Assembly (NCBI GenBank): GCA_009602725.1
Contig: WELB01000094.1
Span: forward strand, 338,871 to 374,854
Length of the DNA stretch: 35,984 nt
Reading direction: 5' to 3'
Source of the DNA: Spirogloea muscicola
Taxonomy: Eukaryota; Streptophyta; Zygnematophyceae; Spirogloeales; Spirogloeaceae
Both the position numbers and the translations under genes were made by a program. Within the stretch, counting starts at the first letter, position 1. Each line of letters starts with the position of its first letter. The notes under the pieces were generated by a model. It did not search any database and had not been told where the DNA came from. It was given only the letters and a program-made list of their open reading frames with translations. Shown here in pieces: positions 9,480 through 19,400 of this stretch.

Positions 9480-12020
9480 TCGTATGGCTGTGAGAGGCCA
9501 GCCTTGACATATGAAATTAATGTGGAGGAAGTCAGATGAGTACAAGAAGCTATATGAGGAACAAAACGGGTGAGGCCAGGCCGAGAATAATGGACAAGAC
9601 CAAAAGTCATTCCCTTTGGGCTGGCCTCTCACAGACATGGAGCAACTTCTTCCAACGTAAGGCAGTGGCTATGAGAGGCCAGCCCAGAGTCGAAATAAAT
9701 CCTAAAGTGTGAGTCCATGGCTGTGAGAGGCCAGCCCAAAGAATAAATAAGCCATTGCCTTACTTCATCTTTTCTTGATCCTGGGCTGGCTAATCACCCA
9801 TCGCCCTCTACAGGAAGAGTTTTTCTTCTTCTTACATTGGAGGAGCTAGAGCCAGGGGACCTGCTACCCGCAGATTACATCCTCAGACCTACGGCTGCTC
9901 ACTAGAGGATACTGAGCACCCAGTGGCCACTTGAGTCACTGTGTGCTTCTCTTCTTCTTTAGCCCTTTTTCTGGCCCCATCAAACTTTGTTCATTACTAT
10001 TCTGGGCTGGCCAATCACAGCCATCGCCCTCTACTGGGAGAGTCATTTATCTGGATACCACTTTCTCTGAAACTGCGGCTGCTCAATACACGACATTGAG
10101 CGCCTAGTTACCAGTGAGTCGCTGTTTGCTCTAGCACTTTTCTGGCCCCTTCGGACCAATTTCTGTCATTCTTTTCGGGCTTGCTGTTCACAGCCCTTGC
10201 CCCTTTGGGAGCCACTTTCTTCAAAGAGACTCCCCACCTTCGCACTTCATTCGTTTTCCTCTATTTGGGCTTACAAGAAGAAGTGTCTCTTCCAATAGGG
10301 GCAATAAATTAGAAGTGGCTATCCCAATGGGGGCAAGGCTGTGATAAGCCAGCCCGAACAAAGTATTGACAAGGTTCGAAAGGGCGAAGGGGCCAAAAGC
10401 GCTATCTCAGAAATGGGTTTAGGATGAACCACTGAGTAACTACGAGAGAGGAGCCGCAAATTCGAAAGACTAGCTGCCGGGAAGCAATTCCCCTTGAAGA
10501 AGTGGCTCTCCTCATGGGGGCAAGGGCTGTGAAAAGCCAGCCCGAAAAGAACTGGGCCTAAAGCGCTATGTCAGAACGGGTGTAGGATGGACCAGTCAGT
10601 AGCGACGAGTAAGGAGCCTCAACTCCGACAAACTAGCTGCCGGAAAACTATCCCCCTGACGTAAGCCAGAGGCTGCAGCCGTCCATGGCCCACGCCTTGC
10701 ACCTGCATGCTGGCCGTGCTCTCGCTGCAGCCTTTGGCTTTCGGTAGTTGGAATGCTTAACCACCCGGCTGGAGACGAGTTCGTTCCCCTGGCCGTGGAT
10801 GTGCACGGGGCTCTCGGGTCCCAGTGGCTCGACATGCTAGCCAGGCTTGCGCGATGCGTTGTGTCCCGCAGGCGAGATGAGCCGGCTGACTTCGACGCCG
10901 CTGGCTCGTGGGCCCAGGTCAAGCGCATGCGTCTTTCAATGTCCCCCCAGCGGTCCATGGCCCACGCCTTAAATCTGCGTGCTGGCCGTGCTTACGCTGC
11001 AGCCTCTGGCATTCGGCAGGGGGATTGTTTCCCGGCCGCTAGTCTGTCAGATTGCGGCTCCTCACTCGTAGCTACCGAGGGTTCCATCCTATACCACTTC
11101 TGACATAGCTTTTAGGCTCCTCCGTCCTTTGGCCCCTTCGAACCTATGTCAATACTTTTTGGGCTGGCTTTCCACAGCCCTTGCCCCCATTGGGAGAGAC
11201 ACTTTCTTTTGATCGCTTCTTAGCAGCTAGTCTTTCGGATTCGTGGCTCCTCACTCGTAGTTACTCAGTGGTTCATCCTAACCCTAGTTCTGAGGTAGCG
11301 CTTATTACAGCCCTAGCCCCCAGGGAGAGCCAATGCTCTCTTACGAACAGTTTACTGGCTTGGTTCGGCCTGCCTTTCATCAGAAGAAGAAGGGCTTCGC
11401 CCGTTGAGGATAGGGGCTGGAAAAGCCGAACCCAAAAGAGAATAAACAAAGTACGAGAAGGGGGCCAGGGGAAGCGCTAAGAAATAGAAGCATAATAAGA
11501 AATAAAGCAGCTACAAAGCACTCAGTAACCCCTGCTAAGCAGCCTCAGATCAGAGAAGCTGGGCTCCTGGAAGCGGGTCGCCTGGCCAGAGCCAGAGGTA
11601 GCAGCGAGGGTTCTGCCGGCACGCAGGTGCAGCGCGTGGGCCACAGACCAGAAGAAAGACTCTTCCAGGAGAGAGGGCGGTGGGAGAGGCCAGCCCAGAA
11701 CGAATGAGCAAAATATGAAGGGGCCAGGATCACAGCCCTTGTCCCCACTGGCAGAGCCACTTCTCTCGATGGAGAAAAACGTCCGTATGAAGAGCTGAAG
11801 GGCCTGTGCGGCCAAGTACAAATGAAAGCACTGACAAATGTACATCGCCTGCTGCTAAGCTGACCACTCGGTAACCACGAGTCAGCACATAGAGGTCGCT
11901 AACTGATGCCCGAACACCGCACGGCAGCCGACAAGCTCTTGAGCTCCCCGCTAAGATAGAAGGTGCTCGCCCATTGAGAAGAGGGGCTGGCAAAGCCAAC
12001 CCAAAAAGAATGGACAATGT
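9480..12020. repeat. Cluster of diverged repeat units in alternating orientation
   Basis: A core of the form GGCTGTGAGAGGCCAGCCC recurs about a dozen times. Plus-orientation cores lie near 9486, 9667, 9719, 10332, 10525, 11402, 11690 and 11986. Reverse-orientation cores (GGGCTGGCCTCTCACAGCC-like) lie near 9617, 9782, 10003, 10177 and 11159. Each is flanked by other shared blocks: GGGGGCAAGGGC, TAGCTGCCGGGAAG, GGCTCCTCACTCGTAGTTAC, GGCCCCTTCGAACC. Units run in one direction at 9780-10250, the opposite at 10310-10680, forward again at 11020-11330 and reversed at 11390-12010. The stretch 10310-10490 is the imperfect reverse complement of 11020-11215, so the cluster can fold back. No intact gene is present. 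Confidence 0.75.
10681..11041 (+). pseudogene. Retroelement-like ORF remnant inside the repeat cluster
   Basis: At 10753-11041 the frame reads DEFVPLAVDVHGALGSQWL, then MLARLARCVVSRRRDE and RLSMSPQRSMAHALNLRAGR. A P-V-D--G-L-----FL--L opening followed by a terminal R-S-ALQ--A---L helix resembles the extreme C terminus of reverse-transcriptase ORFs in algal and plant non-LTR elements; this is from memory of the pattern. Degraded copies of the last block recur at 10684-10746 (SMAHALHLHAGRALAAAFG) and on the minus strand near 11577-11650 (SVAHALHLRAGRTLAATSG). No catalytic motif is present, so at best these are 5'-truncated remnants. Confidence 0.4.
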
Positions 12021-12224
12021 TCAAAGTCAAAGAAAGAGGTGCTGAAAAAGGACTACACTACAAAGTGCAAGACGGTGCTAAGGCTCGAGCTAAGGCTCGA
12101 GCAGCTTTCTGATGCAACGCATGAGCCTGAGCTCGCTGCAGACAAGCTGACACTCGACGACGCAAGAATGACGAGTAGGCTGCCGGCATGCCCATCTGAG
12201 CTCATGGAGTGGGGAGGCGGCACC

Positions 12225-15200
12225 ATGGGGAGGCCATGGCTGTGCCAGTGGTCCGGCAGCTCGAGGTCCGCTGCCCCCGCCAGTCGGCGCGGGGGCCTCC
12301 GCCAAGTGGCATTCACCCGCGGATCCGATTTCTTTCACCAACGGGGAGGAGCCCCACCACCGACCCCAGCCAGCTTAACCAAAAGCCCCGATAAGTCCGT
12401 CCCCGGGGTCCCCCCCGCCGCCGCCGCCGCCGCCGCCGGGCGCGGCGGNGGCGGCGGCGACGACCGGCGGCAGTCCGCCGACGACGACGGCGACGACGCC
12501 AGCACCGTCCCGTCGCGCCGCGCCTCCGGCGGCCGCCTCATCTCGCTCACCGAGAAGGAGATCCGTGCGCCCCGCTCTCCCTTTCCCTTGGCCCGGCTCG
12601 CGCCCTATGGCTATCGATGTGATCGTGAGCTTCGCTTGTGGCGCCGCGGCCTCCGCCCTAAGCGCACCTCGGGGCCGCCATTCGAGCCTTGTAGAAGCAG
12701 CTGATTACTCTGGCCACACAGCCGACTAATGCCAACAAGTGTGCTCCAGATTCTGAAGCACAAAAGGGGCCACGATTTCAGCCTCGAGTCGTAAAAGCAG
12801 CCTATCACACTGGCTACACAACCAACCGATGCCAACAACGGTGCTCAAGATTCTGATTCAGAAAAGGATAAAGGCTCGCAATCAGATGCCGCTCGCGGTG
12901 CTGTGAATTGATGCTGCGGCAGCATTCTGCGTGCAGTGAGCCGGATGGGGCATTCGAAGAAGGGCCTGCGGGGCAGCACGGCGCTGCGCCGCAAGTTCCT
13001 GCTGCGGCTGGCCATAGCGCTGCACTCGTACGGCAGCAGCGCGCCGCGCACCGAGTTCCTGGTGGAGAAGGCGGCGGACCGCATCGGGATCTCCACCAAT
13101 GTCGCGGTGTTCCCGACGCTCATCCTCATCGCCTTCATCCCCGACGACGGCCTCCCTGCGCAGTAGGCACCGGGAGCTCTGGTCCGCCTGGCTCAGATAC
13201 ATTGGCCAGGCGCATGCAGCCTTCTCTAGCAGAAAAATATAAACAAGCTGTCTGCGCAGAGGCCACGCACTCATACTGGCTTTTATATGAGACGCCAAGA
13301 AGTAGCGTACAGGTGTGACATTGCTCCTGTAAATTATTCCTGCCGATGGACCAATATTGTGATGCTTTGTACCAGGCAGGAGACGCACCTGTTGTCGGTG
13401 GTCAGCGATCTTGATGTGGACAAGCTGGGGTATGTGGATGAGCTCGCGAATAATGTTGGAGATGAAGACACGCCGCTCGTACTTGCCTACTGGCGCCTCA
13501 AGGCCATTGCTACATCTACACTCGAGTTTGGCATGTGGTGGCGCCTCGCCAGCTTCGCCGTCTCGTCGCTCACCGCTGCCGTCATGTTCTTCAAAGGTCA
13601 CTTGCCTTGATGAATCAACCTGCTGGTATGAGTGAAGGACGTGGAGCCTCCGGCAATGACTAGGATTTGTGAATCATTACTGCAGAAATCAAGTTGAACG
13701 AGTCCATTATTATCTTCTGAAGGTCATATCATCACTGAATTGTGACAAGCCGCACTTTGCTGCAGGCAACCTGTGGGACGCGTTGGTGGCCGGCATCTTT
13801 GGTCTGGTCATTGGCTTGCTAGACATGATAGCACTGAAGTCCGCACTTTTCAGCAGCGTCATCGAATTCACATCTGCCTTTGTTGTGTCCTTCACCGCCC
13901 GGCTCATCACTGTACACATCCCACAACTGGATACCTGCTACTTCGCAATGGCCTTGTCATCCCTGGTGTGGCTCCTGCCAGGTCCAACAAACCCGCACGC
14001 CGACACTGCAATCATAATCTACCATAGTACAGCCCTGATCAGGAATTTTACACATGCAAAAGTACGGAGATTCCACATATTTCTGATAGTTGCGCCTGCT
14101 GGGGCCGATGTTACCGAAGACTCTTGCCTGCCCGTGTATCCACCACACTCCTGTCAGATGCTGAGTGGATTAGCTTTGCTGCTGCCATTAGCATTCTTTA
14201 AAGGATCCTAGGTGGCACAAGTGGGAGCATTACATAGTTCTGTAACATTGTGCTGCCATTCCTTGGCAACTTCTGCGGAGCATCACCACAGGCCTCTCCC
14301 TGACCATTGGGGTAAGCGAGTTAGTTGCTAAGGCGCATGTTACGGGCACCTCGCACCTCATGTACGCCCTCTTCAGCGCACTCCAGCTCGGCTTTGGGCT
14401 GGCTATTGGGGAAAACCTTGTGTGGTGGGCTCGCCACGACATCAAGAAGACATGTTTGTCTCCCGACCTTCCATATTGGTGGAATATATTCTGGTAGGTC
14501 TTTCATGTTGTACTGTAGCTCCTTCCGTTTGCAGGCAGTTACTGCATAGACCCTTGATTGAACCCTGCTGCTTGTTCTTCTGTCATCTGCTCTTGCATCT
14601 GCTCTAGATTGTCAAATGCTGGGCGCATTGGTCACAGACGTGCGTAATCAGCTCATCACGTTTGCAAGGTCTGACGCACGAGGGTGCCTGTCGATTCTGA
14701 CATTGGCATGTGCATACGGCCAGGTTCACTGGATATGCAATTTCTTCCAACGTGCTGCTGAGAGCAAGGCTTAATCAGTGGCCCGGAATGACTCTGTCAG
14801 CCCTTGTGGGCTACATTGTCTCGGAGTTGACTAGCAAATTTGGTTCCGATGCTTCATCGGTCATGGCGGCGTTTGCAGTCGGGCTATCAGGTGCACCCTG
14901 CTGCAAATCCTGATATTGCCATCCTTACCAGACCTTACCTTCCTAGAGTAGCACCACAGACCCCTTTCTCGATACTCCTGGCCTTGCATTGGTGCAAGTC
15001 TGACATTATAAGTCTGTCAGGTCTAATGTGCACCTGGATTGCTCAATCGTCTTATCATTGCTCCTTTGCTTGGCTGAGGGCTTTATGCTGTAGGACTCTG
15101 ATTGCTTTAAGTCCAGCCAATGAAGTCACTGACTAATTCTGCCCAATACATAGGTAAAACTTGCATGACATAAGAGGTTGACACCTATGAAGTTATTGAG

Positions 15201-15557
15201 ACTCTTTTTTGGTGGCAATGTCGCTGGCCTGCAGCCACTCTGTATTCGCAGTGGACAGGGCATCTGCCGCTATCCATGGTGCTCTCAGGCATTCTCCTGC
15301 TGGTGCCGGGCGGCATCGGCGTGCAGGGCGTGGCAGCGATGCTGGAGAAGGACGTGCTCTCTGGCATGGGCTTTGTGTTTGACATGATGGTGGTCGGTCT
15401 GAGCATCACCATTGGCCTGCTGATGGCGAAGTTGATTGTGCCCCAGACGTACTTCGGGAATGGCAAGGAGGCCAATACGAGCACCACACTTGCAGAGGAC
15501 CTGGAGAAGGAGGAGGAGGTATCGGACAGCGACGATGAGGAGCACATGGCCATCTGA
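12225..15557 (+). CDS. ThrE-type threonine/serine exporter (bacterial-type membrane protein)
   Basis: Seen: seven exons, 12225-12564, 12937-13157 (end uncertain), about 13380-13596, 13766-13981, 14292-14493, 14724-14890 and 15235-15557, giving about 561 codons. Family blocks: RKFLLRLAIALHSYGSSAPR, ISTNVAVFPTLILIAF, HLLSVVSDLDVDKLGYVDE, then many membrane segments (FGLVIGLLDMIALKSALFSS; GLSLTIGVSELVAKAHVTG; LLRARLNQWPGMTLSALVGY) and GILLLVPGGIGVQGVAAML near the end, with an acidic tail DLEKEEEVSDSDDEE. Known: ThrE-family permeases export Thr/Ser in Corynebacterium; eukaryotic members resemble yeast Prm10. Start: ACCATGG at 12225 has good context and opens an Arg/Ser/Ala-rich segment resembling an organellar transit peptide, then a long hydrophilic stretch; 12204 is an alternative. 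Inferred location: plastid or other internal membrane, untested. Confidence 0.85.
12412..12462 (+). repeat. (CCG)n / (GGC)n run with assembly N inside ThrE exon 1
   Basis: CCG triplets run into GGCGGC triplets with one ambiguous base at 12449. In the ThrE frame this encodes a poly-Ala run followed by a Gly-rich run ahead of the acidic stretch ADDDGDDAS. Because of the N, the exact number of residues is not known. Confidence 0.8.
12691..12890 (+). repeat. Two-copy tandem duplication, 100-bp period, in ThrE intron 1
   Basis: GTAGAAGCAGCTGATTACTC at 12691 recurs at 12791 as GTAAAAGCAGCCTATCACAC. Both are followed by TGGC-ACACA, CCAACAA, GTGCTC and AGATTCTGA at the same spacing. The period is exactly 100 bases with scattered mismatches. 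It fills about half of the intron between ThrE exons 1 and 2. Confidence 0.8.
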
Positions 15558-16457
15558 TGGATGACGATAGAAGGAACCTCTACTTTTACAGCACTTCAGC
15601 AGGCTTCTGTTGTAAGACAGTCAATCCTTCAGTACCTGGTCAGAAGTCGCAGCACCTCATGAAACTCAATCTTACATTCTTACATTCCAGGTTCTTCTTA
15701 CATAGAAGAACCTGGAAGTGCATGTGCCTCAACATGGCAGAACAGGATGGTAGATTAATATGGTTGTAGGTGAAGCACTCCACAGATGCCCTTGCCTTGT
15801 TGAGCATGTCCTTTCAACCGTTTGACACCCACTTAGTTGACCAATGTGCAGGACTCCAGCGTGAGCATGGCTGTGTTTGCGTGCATGGTGTGCTTGCATG
15901 TATGATGCTTACTGGCCAACCGCACATGTAAGCACCTATTGTGCTTATTCTTGTGCCGTCCACCTGCGGCAGCAGTGTCAATTTTGGGTAGTTCTACATA
16001 GCATTCATTTCATTATGCCAGTGTGACCATGCTTTGCATCAGTCTACAACTAAATCCCTTTGATGTTGGCCAGAGGCTGGCATCAGGCATACACCAGGAC
16101 ACTGCAGGGCTTCCTCTCTTTATACCTTGCAAGTTCAGTTAACTAGCTTGCAATCAGCCAATCTGGGAAAATGCTGCTTCTATGCACGTGCCCATTGTGA
16201 GAGGCTGCCTAGGCAGGTAGCTACTGGGCCGCCGATTTAACTGATTCAATGGACCCCTCGGAGCTCTCTGAGCTACCCGCACACATACTTAGCAGCCTGC
16301 TTGCCACTGAGCTGGAGATTCTTCACTACGTGCAGATTCAGTTTTGTTATTCACTTCTACATGCATGCCCAAATTAATACAAAGATGAGGCTACTGCAGC
16401 CTATGGAACACGGATTTTCAGGGGTCAACTGTCAAGAACGTGCAAAGTGTCTACAGT
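15558..16457. other. Convergent intergenic region (ThrE 3' flank / CABIN1 3' flank)
   Basis: About 900 bases separate two 3' ends. A TGTAA motif (the usual green-algal polyadenylation signal) occurs about 55 bases after the ThrE stop, at about 15611, followed by the strong hairpin at 15685-15717. Beyond that I saw no coding signal or repeat. Confidence 0.5.
15685..15717 (+). other. Perfect 14-bp hairpin downstream of ThrE
   Basis: TTCCAGGTTCTTCT and AGAAGAACCTGGAA are exact reverse complements with a 5-base loop TACAT. The hairpin lies about 130 bases after the ThrE stop codon and about 70 bases past a TGTAA motif. It may fold in the 3' UTR or read-through RNA, or be a remnant foldback; a role in 3'-end formation is speculation. 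Confidence 0.7.
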
Positions 16458-19400
16458 TCAGCAAGGTTCCAGGCCCCAGTCAGACTGAAGGAGCTCTGCA
16501 GCCTCGTGCTGGGGCACAGCACTGGTCGCATCTACCTGATCTGATGCATTCTGCCCGCTGTCCTGAGGACCACTCTGCAGTGCGCGTGCCCGGGCCTTCA
16601 TCTTGACCTTGCTGGTGAGCCCCCCCACGGCAACAGGCTGCGCAGCCTCACTGGCCGGGTTGTCGAAGACCTGCGTGCTAATGGAAGCGCGTTCCTGGTG
16701 GTACAACAAGCATGTGGAGCTGTCGAGGGATGGCTGTAGCTCAGAGTCCGTGAGGAAGTCCTCGGAGGAGTCCCGGTAGCTGTCGTCGCAGCCGGCCTTC
16801 AGCGCCAACACCCACGGTTGCCCGAGGTTGTTGACACTCTCCAGCACAGCCCGAGCACGGTGCAGGGCCGCGCCCGCCTCCTGTGAGTCTCCGCCTCGCT
16901 CTGGCGCCGCTGGCGAGGCTTCGAGTAGCGGCTTCTTGGCGGGTTTCTCCTGCTCCGGCAATGCGACTGGCCCGCATGAAGCCTCGCCCCTCGACGTAGT
17001 CGCGAGCTCCCCCCCGCTCTCTCGCTGCCGCTTTGCCCTCTCCTCAGTCTCCTGTGCCTTTCTCCTCTCCTTGAGCTCCTTCCTCTCGCGACGCCTTCGT
17101 TTCCTCTCTTCCAACGCCTCTGGCGACAGGGCCGCTCTCACGCCTACAGACTGCGTGGAATTCAGGTCTTGCGACGGAGGTTGTCCCACTTGGCTGCTGG
17201 CACAGAGCGCCTCCTGCTTGCGTTTGGTGGCCTTCACATTTGGCAGCTTGGCCACAACGACAAGCCTACCGGGCACCTCCTCTGGCAACTCCTCCTCCAC
17301 TGCTGCCGCGGGCATGCAAGACAACCCTTGTTGTACTCTGTCAAGCACTCTACACAGTCTACTGGCAGCACTGTCATACTTCAGAGGATAAATAGAATAA
17401 CAGCAAATATGCTTGAAAGCACAACAGCGACATGTAAAGCGTGGAAGCCTGACCAGGAGGCCCCTGCGGCAGCGGTCTCGCCTTCCGTAGCTGCTCAGCA
17501 CAATAACATGGCCGTTCAGTTAGGTTCCACCCTTGCCTTCAGCAACTTGCAGCACAATTGACAAAGTCTCTCTGGTCGCAGGCAGTTGCCTTCGAAGGAC
17601 TTTGATGACAAGTATATAGTCCTGCACAAGTAAGCAAGCTCTGCCTAAGTTTGAAGGTGTACCTTGGCTACTTCCTCAAGAGACAGCGCCGCAGCTTTTG
17701 GGCCCTCCTCAGGGCCAAGGGCCACTCGACAAGCCAGCTGCAAGACGTCCTCAGGCGAACAAGACTTGCTCTGCACTCTGCATCCAGCCGGCTCTGCAGC
17801 TCCAGTGCTGCCGGGCCCCTCTGCATACGAGGCCGACTCAAAACTTGGGGTTTGGGGTGTCGAACTAGAGTTGAGGGGGATGCCTGCGAGAGGCCAACAA
17901 ATGGAGGTCTTGTGCAGCAGTTGCGCGGACTTCATGAGCGACATTGCCTTGACCTTGGACTCCTCCATTTGTTGGGTCGTCTGGCCGCCTTCTTCGACCG
18001 GCGATTGACTTTGTGCAGACAGCGGTCCTGTTGGCAGAGCATTGCCAGCTGCATCAACGCTTGCTTGCATCGGACACTGCTCGTCCTCTGTGTCGGGGAC
18101 GACGGTGGAGTCGGAAGCGACCAGGGAGTCAGGAGCCACGGGCGAGATCTGCGATGGCAATGTATCTGCAGCCGTTGCTTCTTGGAGAGCCAGCTGCTGC
18201 CGGCAGGCTGCCAGAAGAACATTGCTCCACGCGGTCCACGCATGGTGGCAGATGGCCACCACCCTGTGTCCACTGAGGCGGGGCCTGCGGAACCGCCGTC
18301 GGAGCTTCTCGTTGGCAGCCTCAAGGCCTGCCAGGTCCTCTCTTGCTTCCAAGGCGTCCAGGTAGCCATGAAGATGCCTGCAGAGTCATCTCAATGGCTT
18401 TACAGAGAGGACATGCAGAAAATTTTACTTGATGCAATCTATCTGAAATGCCTGCTGACTATCATTTTGTCTCAGACCCGTGAAGTCAATTACAGTACTT
18501 GCCAAAATTAACATTCCTGCCCATCCTGCTGCCACCACTCCAATCATTACATTGAAGCTCTGATGACGGAAAATTGACTGGTGATGTAGCACAACCCTCA
18601 GCATAGCGTCATGGAGCTCACCCATAAATGGCTTCTTCAGACACCTCAGGACGGTCACTAACACCTGCCTCACGGAGGTGCCGCTGCAGGCCCTCAGACC
18701 AGGCCCGCCCTGCACCCTGCTCGAGGTAGAGGCTGAAGAGCTTCTCCAGCAGCTGCTCGTGGCTGAAGCACTCCTGCCCTTCCTCAGTCGCCAGCCCCGC
18801 GCCCAAAGCGACGGCTTGCGCAAGGACCAGGATGTAGTAACCAAGGGCCACCTCCCCAATGTCTGCCAGGCACTTCACAAACTGCACTTTGCCGCAATAC
18901 ACGTAGATAAGCTCCACATGAATGTCTAATGGACAATTTATGAAGAGAAACTTGCAAGGAGGGATGGACGAAGTTGAGCCCTAGAGATTCTTAACAATTG
19001 CCTCGCAAGTTCTTTGATATTTATGAAGGCCGCCAATCAAGCTCAATGGGCATCAAGTGGTTGTGGGTTTCTATAGGCTCTAGCTGAGAAGTGAGCAAGC
19101 ACCTTCAGGTTTGACTTGAGGTGGCCTGCAGCTTTCTCAAGTGTGGAGAGATCGTTGGTCTCTTGACAGAGGAAGAGATATAGCAGGAGATATTTGCGGA
19201 CACACGTCACAAATTTCCGGGAGCTTTCGGGGAGGCCTATTCCAAGCATGACTTTCTTATGCCTGATTCGCGAAGTCATGCATGCGCTCAACATCAGTTT
19301 CTGGATCCACGGAGATACACACATCAAGAAGGACACGGTAAAGATGACGAGACAATCCTACATGGCAACAGACAATTGCACAAGCCACTCAACTGTGGTG

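Noticed and set aside
9309-9638. 109-codon minus-strand frame
   Set aside because: It crosses the TIR element and the first units of the repeat cluster. The composition is repeat-derived and no domain is visible.
10376-10383. GGTTCGAA resembling a tRNA T-loop
   Set aside because: It recurs as part of the dispersed repeat unit (also reversed at 11127-11134) and no acceptor stem or anticodon arm can be folded around it.
9480-12020. CRISPR-like array
   Set aside because: The spacing is irregular (about 50-400 bp), copies occur in both orientations and flanks are also repeated. This is an eukaryotic interspersed/tandem repeat, not a CRISPR array.
12882-13601. Long minus-strand open frame antisense to ThrE
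   Set aside because: It is the shadow of the conserved ThrE exons 2-3 on the plus strand. Its own translation shows no domain and runs through the inferred intron.
17651-18511. 286-codon plus-strand frame
   Set aside because: It lies antisense to CABIN1 exon 14, whose minus-strand translation matches the conserved C-terminal CABIN1 helices. The plus frame has no family match.
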